Source: VRUE01 sp963708115
GTDB lineage: Bacteria; Actinomycetota; Thermoleophilia; Solirubrobacterales; 70-9
Length of the DNA stretch: 64,000 nt
Assembly: GCA_963708115.1 (NCBI GenBank)
Contig: CAVPRX010000001.1
Coordinates: 1,116,001-1,180,000 of the forward strand
Direction of reading: 5' to 3'
The notes under the pieces: generated by a model
What the model was told of the DNA's origin: nothing
What the model saw: the letters and a program-made list of their open reading frames with translations, nothing else
Database searches by the model: none
Translations under genes and position numbers: made by a program
Shown here: positions 28,485-36,524 of the stretch, in pieces
Layout: each line of letters opens with the position of its first letter
Position numbering within the stretch: position 1 is the stretch's first letter

Positions 28485-30257
28485 CTAGGCTGCGGTCCGG
28501 GGCTGCGGTGCCGGCTCCTCCCAGAGCCCGAAGCGGTCGCGCCAGTAATCGGTGAGGAAGATGTTGTTCGGGTCGCGCTCGGCGCGCAGGCTTAGGAAGT
28601 CGTCCCAGCGTGGGTACTGGGCGCGGAAGAAGTCGACCCAGGTGCGGTCGCCCGCCGCGACCGGCGGCTGGAACTTCCCCCAGTGCAGGCGGAAGGGGAT
28701 CTCGGCTTCGCGCAGCAGCCCCCAGAGCCCGGCGAACAGCGTCTCGGCCGGGTTCGCGGCATTCTCGGCGAACCAGTAAGGGTCGATGCGCAGGGCGCCG
28801 CCGCGCCACTCGTCCTCGCCGCTGCTGTGCGCGGCGTTGATCCAGAACCGCTCCGGCATCACCGCGTACAGCTCCCAGGCGTAGGTGCCGGTGCGCCGCA
28901 GAGCCTCGGCGTCGTCCTCGCCGGCCGCGGCGAAGTATTCGCGCAGCAGTTGCATTACCTGCTGGGTGCGGGAGAGTGGGACCCAGGCCTCGGTGAACTC
29001 GGTGGGCATCAGCACGTCGCTTGCCTGGTTGTCCATCGGCAGGCCGTGCCAGCCCCAGTCCTGGAACGACTGCGGCTTGCCTTTCTCGGCGCCGTCTTTG
29101 TCGGCATCGAGGGGGACGAAGAGGTTGACGAGGCGGGGGAAGAAGTCGGGCAGCTCGCGCTCGATCAGCCCGGCGGCGGGCTCGAGCACGGTGATCGCCG
29201 CGTCGACGCCGAGCTCGGCGGCCGCGGCCAGCGCCTTGCCGAGCAGCTCGCCCAGCGTGCCGAGGTCCTCGCGGCCGAGCAGCGCCAGCACCTTCTCCAG
29301 CTGCTCGAAGTCGTCCTCCAGCTTTGCCTTGGCGCGCGAGAGGTCACCGAGGTTGCCGATGATCGTGAAGAGGATGCCGAAGAGGCGCTGCTGGGTTTCG
29401 GGATCGTCGCCGAACTGGGTGTAGGGCTTGGGTTTGAAGCCGGGCTCGCTCGCGATCCGCCGCGCCTGCCAGGTGAGCACCCGGTCTGCCCCGCGCTGCG
29501 GCCACCACTCCAGCCGGGAGAAGTCGGTGTCGCGGAGAAAGGCTTCGAGCGAGGGGCGGCCGGGCGCGCCCGCCCCGACAAGGTCGACCGGGCAGGTCTC
29601 GACCGTCGTCGTCGCCTCCTCCCCGACGATGTCGAAGGCGTCGACGCACTCGAAGGTGATCGTGGAGACGATGCCGAGCAGGCCCAGGTTCGGGCACATC
29701 GCGTAGAAGAGGTCCGGGTCGGCGTCGTCGCGCGTCACCTCGTGGACCTCGCCGCGGCCGTCAACGATGCGGAAGCCCCAGAGGTTGCGGTTGGCGGAGT
29801 AGGTGAGCGAGCCGCCGGAGGAACCGGTGGCGGTGAAGCCGCTGACGGTCTGGTGGGTGATGCCGCCGGTGTCCTCCAAGGCCCAGCCCTTCTCGGTCGC
29901 CAGCTGCCAGAGCAGGCTGGTCTCGAGGCTCGCCGTGCCGGTCGGGTCGCTGGGGTCGGCGCCGAGATGGATACCGGCCTCCGCCTCGACCAGCTTGCGG
30001 GCCTCGTCGCGCACGCGCCAGCCGCGGTAGCGGTCGAGCATCAGGTTGAGGTTCGGGCCGGGTGGGGGCGACTGCACGTCGACCTGGTTGGGGCGCGTCC
30101 CAGCCGGGTCGGTGTAGACCGCGTCGCAGGGCGAGTGGGCCGCGCCGCGCACGCGCAGTTGCCGGCCTTCCCGGTAGGCGGTCTTGACCAACTCCACCAG
30201 GTCCCCCTCGGAGGCGGGGTGGTGGAAGCCGTCCGGGCTTGGCTCGGGGGCGTTCAC
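28485..30257 (-). CDS. FAD-dependent oxidase, aldono-lactone oxidase-like
   Basis: 590 residues. The N-terminal PP-loop FAD domain (FAD_binding_4) shows RVRGAAHSPCDAV and GFTATGSSGGSLTYSANRN. The C-terminal part has FRLHWGKFQPP, matching the HWxK motif of D-arabinono-1,4-lactone/L-gulonolactone oxidases, and ends RDPNNIFLTDYWRDRFG. It would oxidise a sugar lactone or alditol and reduce oxygen. The middle, with about 150 helical residues (AKAKLEDDFEQLEKVLALLG), is longer than in those enzymes. It lies 13 nt downstream of the dipeptidase gene on the same strand, so an operon is likely. Confidence 0.82.
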   Translation of the reverse strand: MNAPEPSPDGFHHPASEGDLVELVKTAYREGRQLRVRGAAHSPCDAVYTDPAGTRPNQVDVQSPPPGPNLNLMLDRYRGWRVRDEARKLVEAEAGIHLGADPSDPTGTASLETSLLWQLATEKGWALEDTGGITHQTVSGFTATGSSGGSLTYSANRNLWGFRIVDGRGEVHEVTRDDADPDLFYAMCPNLGLLGIVSTITFECVDAFDIVGEEATTTVETCPVDLVGAGAPGRPSLEAFLRDTDFSRLEWWPQRGADRVLTWQARRIASEPGFKPKPYTQFGDDPETQQRLFGILFTIIGNLGDLSRAKAKLEDDFEQLEKVLALLGREDLGTLGELLGKALAAAAELGVDAAITVLEPAAGLIERELPDFFPRLVNLFVPLDADKDGAEKGKPQSFQDWGWHGLPMDNQASDVLMPTEFTEAWVPLSRTQQVMQLLREYFAAAGEDDAEALRRTGTYAWELYAVMPERFWINAAHSSGEDEWRGGALRIDPYWFAENAANPAETLFAGLWGLLREAEIPFRLHWGKFQPPVAAGDRTWVDFFRAQYPRWDDFLSLRAERDPNNIFLTDYWRDRFGLWEEPAPQPRTAA

Positions 30258-30270
30258 ACCGGCATCCGCC

Positions 30271-31446
30271 TCAGGCGGGCCACAGCCTCTGCAGCACCCC
30301 GAGCGCGTTTTTCCACGTGATCCGCTCGGCGTTCTCCTTGCCGTAGCGGTCGATCAGCGCGGCCTCCAGGAGCGCCAGGTCCCCCGAGTCTTGGAGCCCA
30401 CCCATGCTCGGTTTGATGAAGCCGTCGAAGTCGGTGCCGAGGGCGATCTGCTCATAGCCGCCGGTGATCTCGGCGATCTTGTCGATGTGCTTGCAGATGA
30501 CCTCGAGCGATTCCTCGAGCGTCTCGGTGAAATCGCCTTTCTTGCGGATCCCGTCGTTGAGCTGGTGCTGGGCCATGATCAGGCCGACGACTCCCTTGCG
30601 GCGCTTGATCTCGCCCACGATCTCCTCGTCGCACATGTACTGCTGCTTGCCGAAGCGGTAGCCGGCATGGGTCGAGATCACCGGCACCTCGCTGTCGGGG
30701 TCGACCTCGTCGAGCAGGGCAAAGGTCTCCCAGATCCCGCCCGGGTCCATGTGGCTGAGGTCGATGAGGATGCGGTTCTCGACCAGGCCGCGCACGACCG
30801 CCTCACCCCGCGGGGTGAGCCTGTCCTTGCCTCGCTGCGGGAAGAAGAAGTCGTAGACCGGGTCCGGCATGAACGGCACCGCGTTGGCGTTGGTGGCCAC
30901 CTGGCGGAAGAAGAGGTGCGCGACGGTGACGTAGCCGACGCCCCGTTTTGCCAGCTCGGCGCAGTTGGCCTCGATTTCGGCGTCGGTGTCGCCGAGCAGG
31001 CAGCCTCCCTCGACGGCGTGGACCAGCGCCGTCGCCCCGCCGGCGATGCAGTCGTCGAGCTCTCCGCGGTTGTGGACCAGGCGCAGCTGCGAGCGGTCGT
31101 GCGTCGCCACCTCCTGCTCGACCGCTTCGATGCTTGCGATCACGTGTGGGAAGTAGCCGGCCTCGGGCGCGGCGGCGTAGTGCGTGTCGAGATCCATCTC
31201 GTCGAACGGCCCGAGGATTACCGACATCGCCAACCCGACTCCGCCCTCGCGCAGGGTCTCGGGGGTTACCCGGTAGGTCCCATCCCAGCTGGGGTAGTTG
31301 TCGAGCCGGTTGGCGATTTTCAGGACCAGCGCTTGAACGCGGTCGCGGATCGTCGGTCCCGGGGTTTTCATCAACCTGGCGGTCGTCTCCGGGTCCATCT
31401 CGTTGATGACGCGCATCGGGTAGTGCGCGTGCAGGTCGGCGATCAT
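30271..31446 (-). CDS. Membrane dipeptidase-type hydrolase (peptidase M19)
   Basis: 391 residues with the M19 metal and active-site motifs: DLHAHYP at the N-terminus (HxH), ALVHAVEGG (bridging Glu), LIDLSHM, VISTHAG and GTDFDGF. These enzymes cleave dipeptides at a binuclear zinc site; bacterial members are often cytoplasmic, and no signal peptide is visible. It is upstream of the FAD-oxidase gene and divergent from DUF5995. Confidence 0.9.
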   Translation of the reverse strand: MIADLHAHYPMRVINEMDPETTARLMKTPGPTIRDRVQALVLKIANRLDNYPSWDGTYRVTPETLREGGVGLAMSVILGPFDEMDLDTHYAAAPEAGYFPHVIASIEAVEQEVATHDRSQLRLVHNRGELDDCIAGGATALVHAVEGGCLLGDTDAEIEANCAELAKRGVGYVTVAHLFFRQVATNANAVPFMPDPVYDFFFPQRGKDRLTPRGEAVVRGLVENRILIDLSHMDPGGIWETFALLDEVDPDSEVPVISTHAGYRFGKQQYMCDEEIVGEIKRRKGVVGLIMAQHQLNDGIRKKGDFTETLEESLEVICKHIDKIAEITGGYEQIALGTDFDGFIKPSMGGLQDSGDLALLEAALIDRYGKENAERITWKNALGVLQRLWPA

Positions 31447-31525
31447 GGCGTGCCAGCCTAAACGAACCTGGATTGCAAAGTCAAAGCTGTGTGATGCGGA
31501 GTGGCGACGCTATTGTGGCGCCCAG

Positions 31526-32239
31526 ATGGCCGCCCCTGTGAAGACCGTCGCCGACGTACTCGCCCGCCTCAAGGCGATCGATGTCGCGCTGCCGCCCAGC
31601 GACGGCGTCAAGTGGTTCAACAAGCTCTACCTCGAAGTGACGCAACAGGTAGAGGAAGCGGTGCCGGCGGAGCACCAGGCGGCACCCGGCTTCCTCGCCG
31701 CGCTCGACGTCGTCTTCGCCGCGCGTTACTTCGCCGCGTTCGACGCGGCGGGCGGCGGCGCGACGCTGCCGGCCGGGTATCCGTTCCACGCCTGGAAGCC
31801 ATTGTTCGAGGCGCGCTTCGCAACCGGCATCGCCCCGGTCCAGTTTGCCCTGGCCGGGATGAATGCGCACATCAACCACGACCTCTCGATCGTCGTCTGT
31901 GAGGCATGCGCGGCGCGCGGCGTCGAGCCGAGCGACGACGGACCGGAGCACACGGACTACCAGTCGGTAAACGGCCTGATCGCAAAGGTCGAGAAGAAGA
32001 TGAAGGCGTGGATGATGACCGGGCTGCTGAAGGAGCTCGACCTCGCCTTCAACCCGGTGGACGACGTCGTCGCGATCTGGAACGTCGAAAAGGCCCGCGA
32101 CGCAGCCTGGGTAGGAGCAGAGGTGATCTGGTCCCTGCGCAAGCTGCCGCCGCTGCGCAGCGACTACGAAGAGGTGGACGACCATGCGGTCGGCTTTGCC
32201 GGGCGCGCCCTGCTCACGCCGGTTGGGTTGGCGGGGTAG
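31526..32239 (+). CDS. DUF5995 family protein
   Basis: 237 residues, all-helical in appearance, with conserved GVKWFNKLYLEVT, ARYFAAFD, AWKPLFEAR and FALAGMNAHINHDL; the last has clustered Asn/His/Asp suggestive of a metal or substrate site. I recognise it as DUF5995, common in actinobacteria and without known function. ATG 31526 follows TATTGT by 9 nt with no Shine-Dalgarno; a longer in-frame N-terminus from 31445 overlaps the divergent gene and looks non-coding. Confidence 0.8.
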   Translation: MAAPVKTVADVLARLKAIDVALPPSDGVKWFNKLYLEVTQQVEEAVPAEHQAAPGFLAALDVVFAARYFAAFDAAGGGATLPAGYPFHAWKPLFEARFATGIAPVQFALAGMNAHINHDLSIVVCEACAARGVEPSDDGPEHTDYQSVNGLIAKVEKKMKAWMMTGLLKELDLAFNPVDDVVAIWNVEKARDAAWVGAEVIWSLRKLPPLRSDYEEVDDHAVGFAGRALLTPVGLAG

Positions 32240-32274
32240 CTGGGGTGGGGTCGGGCGCGCTGCGGTTTCGCGCC

Positions 32275-32280
32275 TACAAT
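32275..32280 (+). promoter_or_regulatory. -10 element of tRNA-Ala
   Basis: TACAAT lies 12 nt before the mature 5' end of tRNA-Ala(TGC), suitable for a short leader. No convincing -35 is seen at the usual spacing. Confidence 0.5.
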
Positions 32281-32291
32281 TGAGCTACGAG

Positions 32292-32364
32292 GGGGCCATA
32301 GCTCAGTTGGAAGAGCGCGGCGTTTGCAACGCCGAGGTCGCGGGTTCGAGCCCCGCTGGCTCCA
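32292..32364 (+). tRNA. tRNA-Ala (TGC)
   Basis: A complete 73-nt cloverleaf: acceptor GGGGCCA/TGGCTCC with the G3-U70 pair that identifies tRNA-Ala, D arm GCTC...GAGC, anticodon loop TTTGCAA giving TGC, T arm GCGGG-TTCGAGC-CCCGC, discriminator A. CCA is not encoded. The nuclease gene 32303-32800 ends antisense within it. Confidence 0.96.
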
Positions 32365-32800
32365 TCCTCGGATCTTGACTGAAATCGGGATCGACGTATT
32401 CGCCAGCGTCCCGAACGCCTATGCGCTGGCCATTACGGGCAGGAACCAGACGAAGGTGGAGCATGCTCCTTCCAGCGCCCAACTCACTAGCGGGAAGGTA
32501 GTAGCAGTGATCTGAGGTTCGGTCGTAGACAGCGATCCAGTCAATGGTCTCAGCCGTGTAGAGCTTTGTCTGTCGAACCCTGCCTCCGGTGAGTGAATGC
32601 GACCTACACCGCACGACGATGACTTTTCGGTCTGACTCGGTGTACTTGACCTGAACGCGGTGGAGGACGCCTTCGAAGTCAGCTACAAGGTCGTAGTCGC
32701 AGTCCTCGCCAAAGGGGAAGGAGATCGAGCAGCCCCGAGCGGCCAGATCCGCCGCGACCTTGAGCTCGGCCAGATCCCCTTTTTGCTTCAGCGGAGCCAT
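32303..32800 (-). CDS. PD-(D/E)XK endonuclease-like protein (group I intron nuclease type)
   Basis: 165 residues. LAELKVAADLAARG (E12) opens the fold, GEDCDYDLVADF gives the acidic residue D37, and HRVQVKYTE the Q-x-K pair (QVK, 50-52). This is the PD-(D/E)XK layout seen in PDDEXK_5 and group I intron homing nucleases. The last 20 or so codons (MEPAGLEPATSALQ and on) are antisense tRNA-Ala sequence and the stop lies in the tRNA. That suggests the gene arrived next to the tRNA and borrowed its stop. The 20-nt element at 32811-32830 lies just upstream of the ATG, with GCGGAG as ribosome binding site. Confidence 0.75.
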   Translation of the reverse strand: MAPLKQKGDLAELKVAADLAARGCSISFPFGEDCDYDLVADFEGVLHRVQVKYTESDRKVIVVRCRSHSLTGGRVRQTKLYTAETIDWIAVYDRTSDHCYYLPASELGAGRSMLHLRLVPARNGQRIGVRDAGEYVDPDFSQDPRMEPAGLEPATSALQTPRSSN

Positions 32801-32810
32801 CTCCGCTTAG

Positions 32811-32830
32811 GCTACTCAGACAACTGTCAC
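32811..32830 (-). promoter_or_regulatory. 20-nt promoter/operator-like element, copy 2
   Basis: On the minus strand GTGACAGTTGTCTGAGTAGC ends in TAGCCT, 8 nt before the ATG of the PD-(D/E)XK gene. It matches 14057-14076 at 19 of 20 positions. The inner GACA-GT-TGTC is palindromic. The position before a start codon supports a promoter/operator role rather than a coding repeat. Confidence 0.55.
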
Positions 32831-32915
32831 AGGTGGGAACGTAAGTGTGCCAATTGTGAAACAAGTCGTGAGCAGCCTCGAGGGACGTCCGGCTGGCTCC
32901 GCTAGCGGCTTGGCG

Positions 32916-33734
32916 CTACGGGTAGACGATCGCTGATTCGACCAGTTCGGTGTCGAAGCCCAGGATCGCCCTGTTGGTTCCCGCAGCCGCGGGGAGGCCG
33001 TTTTCGGAGTTGATCAAGCCGTTGAGCGAGATCGGGATGTATTCGTACAGCGTCAGCACACAGCCAGTTGCCCCCGGAGCGGCGAACGAGTTGTCGACGT
33101 AGGTCCCGCTTTCGATATCCAGCACTTCGTTGGGTGTGAGCGAGATTTCGCCTTCTTTGCCGGTTATCGGTTTGTTGGGCGGCGGCGGGCTGGTGGTGCC
33201 GGTGATCAGGTCGAGCACGATTGGATTGGAGTTCGAGCCGATGTAACAGTTTTCGCCGAGCACCGGGTTTGTCAGGTGGATCTTGATCGGCAGCGAGAGT
33301 GTTTCCGGCCACGGTGGACTGGGCGTGCCGGCGAGTTCGATGTCCGCGTCGACTTCCAGTTCGGAAGGGCTGAGCACTGTGGGGAGCCAGGTGAGGCCGG
33401 TCAGGCCGACGAGTCCGCCAGGAACGCTCTGCGGCACTGGCGGCATGCCGCCAGATGCGTTGAAGACGACGTTGCCGCTCGGCGTTATCCCGCCGCTGTA
33501 TGTAATCGGATTGCTGATTGGGATTTCGATTTTCCCGACCTGGAGTTCGCCGTTTGTGAAGACCGTGTGGAAGCAGAATTCCGTCGTGGCTTCCGCCGGG
33601 TTCGGGCAGCCTGTGAATTGCCCGTAGCCCGGCGCCGGGCTCGTTGTCGCGCTCGCGACCGACGGCGCGAGCGCGGTTAGCGCGAAGAGCGCGGCCAAGG
33701 TGACGAGCAACTTGCGGGTGTGCTTGAGCTCCAT
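32916..33734 (-). CDS. Secreted protein, unknown function
   Basis: 272 residues with a clear signal peptide (MELKHTRKLLVTLAALFALT, likely cut after VASA). The mature part is rich in Pro, Gly, Thr and Ile with paired cysteines (FTGCPNP...TEFCFH, and later GENCYIGS, GATGCVLT) and looks all-beta. It resembles lineage-specific exported proteins of Solirubrobacterales. Codon use is less GC-rich than the core genes. No enzymatic motif is seen. Confidence 0.7.
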   Translation of the reverse strand: MELKHTRKLLVTLAALFALTALAPSVASATTSPAPGYGQFTGCPNPAEATTEFCFHTVFTNGELQVGKIEIPISNPITYSGGITPSGNVVFNASGGMPPVPQSVPGGLVGLTGLTWLPTVLSPSELEVDADIELAGTPSPPWPETLSLPIKIHLTNPVLGENCYIGSNSNPIVLDLITGTTSPPPPNKPITGKEGEISLTPNEVLDIESGTYVDNSFAAPGATGCVLTLYEYIPISLNGLINSENGLPAAAGTNRAILGFDTELVESAIVYP

Positions 33735-33807
33735 CTCAAGCGCATTAGATCAGAAATCTTGAGTGGTTGATTTCTGGTGGGGAGACCGCCGACGCGCCCC
33801 CCCGATG

Positions 33808-34689
33808 TCAATCGTCGAAGTCGAAGTCCTTCGGCGGTTTCTGCTCAAACCAGAGCTGGTCGTCCTCGGGGGCCTCCTCGAGGAAGTCGGGAGTCTCCTC
33901 GAGCACGTCCTCGTCGGGGCCGGGCGCCGGCTTCTCGGCCTCCGGCTCCGCCTCGGGGGCAGGCTCGGGCTTGAAGACCGCGTCCTCCTCTTCCTCCTCG
34001 ACCTCGACCGGCGCCTCCAGTGCCTGGTCGAGCTCGTCGGAGAGGCGCTTCTCGTCCCAGAAGTCGTCGTCCTCGTCGTCCTCGATGAGCGGCTCGGGAG
34101 CGTTGTCGTCGAGGCCGGCGAGCGGATCGACCGGGGCCAGGCGCGGCTCTTCCATCTCCTCTTCGACCAGCTCCTCCTCGGATGGCGCCTCGGCTTTCGA
34201 GGCGGCGAGCTCCTCCTCGATGTCGAACATCTCGGTCGGCTGCTCGGCGATCGCCTCACGCTCCTCCGTCGTCGGGCCGGCCGAGATCTCGGGCGCGGGC
34301 GGCGGCTCGGGCACAGCCTCGTGTTCCATCGCCGGCGACTCCTCCTCGGCGGGAGCCTCGGGCTCAGCAGCGCTCTGCTCGGGCTTGGAGGGCGGCGCCT
34401 CCTGCAGGTCGGCGATCTCGGCCCGCCCCGAGCGGCGTCCCGTCGCCGCCTCAGCGTCGGGCGCGGCCTGCTGAGGCGCTGCCTCGGCGGCCGCCTCAGG
34501 CTCCAGATCGGGCTGCGACATGAATTCGGTCGGCGCCTCGGCAAGCGGATCCGGCGCCGATTCCTCGTCGCCAGGTCGCTCCGCAGCGCCAAAGGCCTCG
34601 TCCTCGAGCTGCTTCAGCTCGTCGTCAGCGGCCCCATGCTGGCGCTTCAGCTCCAAGTGCTCTTTGATCGCGTCGTCGAGAATGCCCAT
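33808..34689 (-). CDS. Highly acidic, low-complexity protein
   Basis: 293 residues. The first about 35 (MGILDDAIKEHLELKRQHGA) form a conserved-looking amphipathic helix; the rest is dominated by Glu, Asp, Ala and Pro (for example VEEEEEDAVFKPEPAPEAEP). It ends in aromatic/acidic FEQKPPKDFDFDD. I recognise the MGILDDAIKEHLELKRQHGA opening as common in Thermoleophilia genomes, without a known role. An intrinsically disordered scaffold is possible. It is divergent from tRNA-Ala(CGC). Confidence 0.7.
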   Translation of the reverse strand: MGILDDAIKEHLELKRQHGAADDELKQLEDEAFGAAERPGDEESAPDPLAEAPTEFMSQPDLEPEAAAEAAPQQAAPDAEAATGRRSGRAEIADLQEAPPSKPEQSAAEPEAPAEEESPAMEHEAVPEPPPAPEISAGPTTEEREAIAEQPTEMFDIEEELAASKAEAPSEEELVEEEMEEPRLAPVDPLAGLDDNAPEPLIEDDEDDDFWDEKRLSDELDQALEAPVEVEEEEEDAVFKPEPAPEAEPEAEKPAPGPDEDVLEETPDFLEEAPEDDQLWFEQKPPKDFDFDD

Positions 34690-34735
34690 TGCAGATCCCT
34701 GGGGAACCTAAAGACTATGTGGTTATCCTTGCGCT

Positions 34736-34770
34736 TGCGTGGCCTCTGGGACGATCCTCCCAGCCACGCA
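34736..34770 (+). other. Stem-loop in the tRNA-Ala(CGC) leader
   Basis: TGCGTGG pairs with CCACGCA and, inside a 3-nt bulge, CTGGGA pairs with TCCCAG around a 6-nt loop. It ends 3 nt before the mature tRNA. A possible -10, TATCCT, lies at 34724-34729. It may be a processing or pausing structure. Confidence 0.45.
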
Positions 34771-34773
34771 CGA

Positions 34774-34846
34774 GGGGCTATAGCTCAGTTGGCAGAGCGC
34801 TTGGATCGCACCCAAGAGGTCGCCGGTTCGAATCCGGCTAGCTCCA
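34774..34846 (+). tRNA. tRNA-Ala (CGC)
   Basis: A 73-nt cloverleaf: acceptor GGGGCTA/TAGCTCC with G3-U70, anticodon loop ATCGCAC giving CGC, T arm GCCGG-TTCGAAT-CCGGC, discriminator A, no encoded CCA. A broken serine recombinase gene begins immediately after it on the other strand, which marks the tRNA as an integration site. Confidence 0.95.
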
Positions 34847-35860
34847 CTAGAAGCCCCTTACTCGAACCACCGCCAGAAGAAGAGCCGCTACCAGTGAGAG
34901 CTACGCCATTCAGCGCTGCTGGCAGCTTGGGATTGGCGAGCGTGGCGAACGGCTCGGCGACCTTGGCTTCCCCGATCCGCTCGTCGTAGACAACGAGCCG
35001 CTCGAACAACGCTTGATTCCACTGGCGGCGCAAGTGCCCCGGTGCCGCCAGGTAGGCGCGCTGGCAATCGGCCAGCAGGTCGAGCGCCTTCCCAAGCGTG
35101 TCCTCGACATCGGTGAACGAGGCCTCGGCGACTTCGAGGTGCCGCTCGGCCTGCGATGTCTCGGTCGATAGTCGGTCCTGCTCGCTACGCAGAAGGTCAA
35201 CCGGGACCGCCCCGGCGTAGTAGGCGTGAAGCAGCTTCTCGCGCTCCTCGCCCAGCTTGGAAAGCCGCTGGCGCTGGCGAGTGACCTCGGCTTCGGCCTG
35301 CTCGCGTATTCCGGCCAACGCCTTTCCGAGATTCTCGCGCACCCGCTCGACCTGATCGCCTGGAAGGCGAACCTCCCCGTAAGCGCGCTCGACCGCCATC
35401 TCAATCAGGTCGACGGGCACATAGGGCTGCTTGCGGCCGGTGCCTCGGGTGCGCCCGAGGCAGAAGAAGTAGGGATAGCGCCCGCCGTTTCCTTGGCGTA
35501 GGTGAGGCTCATCCGTGATCCGCAGCGTCCGCAGTAGAGCGATCCCTTCAAGTAGTGATGGTGCTTGCGGTCCTTCTCGGAGGAGTTGGCGTGGGCAGTC
35601 AAGACCGTCTTGGCCTGGGCGAAGGTGCGCTCGTCGATCAGGTGCTCGTGGCTGCCCTCGTATTCGACCCCGGCATAGCGCACGATCCCCACGTAGTAGG
35701 GGTTCTGGAGCATCGAGGCGGGCTGCGTACGCGACAGAGGCGGTCAACCTTATGGACGATCACGATATCGAGATCGCGCTCGGCATCGAGTCGGGCGAGC
35801 AGTGCCTTCAATTCCGAGCTGAAGGCTGGGTTTCGGTAGTACGTGGCCGCTACCGTCAGC
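34847..35860 (-). pseudogene. Large serine recombinase/integrase remnant, three frames
   Basis: Three pieces in three minus-strand frames make up one decayed protein. Near 35740-35840 LKALLARLDAERDLDIVIVH plus KVDRLCR is the end of the resolvase catalytic domain (its Ser-containing start is gone). From 35713 MLQNPYYVGIVRYAGVEYEG and HHHYLKGSLYCGRCGSRMSL are the recombinase and zinc-ribbon domains; the about 150 residues expected between pieces one and two are deleted. A +1 shift near 35490 leads to GGRYPYFFCLGR and the coiled-coil C-terminus. The frame then runs into antisense tRNA-Ala(CGC). It is non-functional, and is the trace of an element integrated at the tRNA. Confidence 0.88.
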
Positions 35861-35862
35861 GC

Positions 35863-36450
35863 ATGGCTGCCCCGCACGAGCCCCCGACCGAGACCCTTCG
35901 TCGCTTCGTCTACCTCGCCGATCAACTGCAGACCCGGAAGATCATCGAAGACGAGGAATTGAAGTCATCTCTTCAGATCAAAGGGGAGTTGAACCAGCCG
36001 GTGGCAATGAACTACCACCAGCCAGACGAGGAAAACCTCCGGTCGTATCTACTGGACTTCCGCAAGTTCACGATGGAGGGGGAGCCGGTCTTTATGAACT
36101 GGGTCTTCGGGGTCGCCTATCGCCACATCACGGGTGAGCACCTCGTTCAACACCTGACGCTGGCGCGACAGCAGTGGAAGAAGTCCATGACCCGCGGGGA
36201 CATCGCGTTTCTGGTCAATGGTCAAACGCTACAGCCTGAGCGTGTACTCGACCTCTGGATCAACGGCTATTACTTCCACGAGGATCGAAAGAAGGCCCGA
36301 AAACTGGCGGCATTGTCGAATGTGCCGCTGTCGCGGTGGCTGTTCATCAACGTACTTGTTAGAGCCACCCAGCTTCTGCTCTATTCGGCGCATCTCATCA
36401 AGATCGCCCTGCGGGATGGGCTGGTCTCAGAGAACCCCATTCGGGGATAG
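35863..36450 (+). CDS. Hypothetical protein next to recombinase remnant
   Basis: 195 residues from ATG 35863 (MAAPHEPPTETLRRFVYLAD). It looks soluble and mainly helical; a stretch near the C-terminus (LFINVLVRATQLLLYSAHLI) is hydrophobic enough for one amphipathic or membrane helix. I recognise no family. GC content is visibly lower than in the core genes, fitting acquired DNA. It starts where homology to the recombinase ends, divergent from it. Confidence 0.6.
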   Translation: MAAPHEPPTETLRRFVYLADQLQTRKIIEDEELKSSLQIKGELNQPVAMNYHQPDEENLRSYLLDFRKFTMEGEPVFMNWVFGVAYRHITGEHLVQHLTLARQQWKKSMTRGDIAFLVNGQTLQPERVLDLWINGYYFHEDRKKARKLAALSNVPLSRWLFINVLVRATQLLLYSAHLIKIALRDGLVSENPIRG

Positions 36451-36524
36451 GTGACATGCCCCAAAGGGTCAGAGAGGTCGGCGCACAAGCGGAACATTCA
36501 GTGGAGCTGAGCATCCGAGATCCT

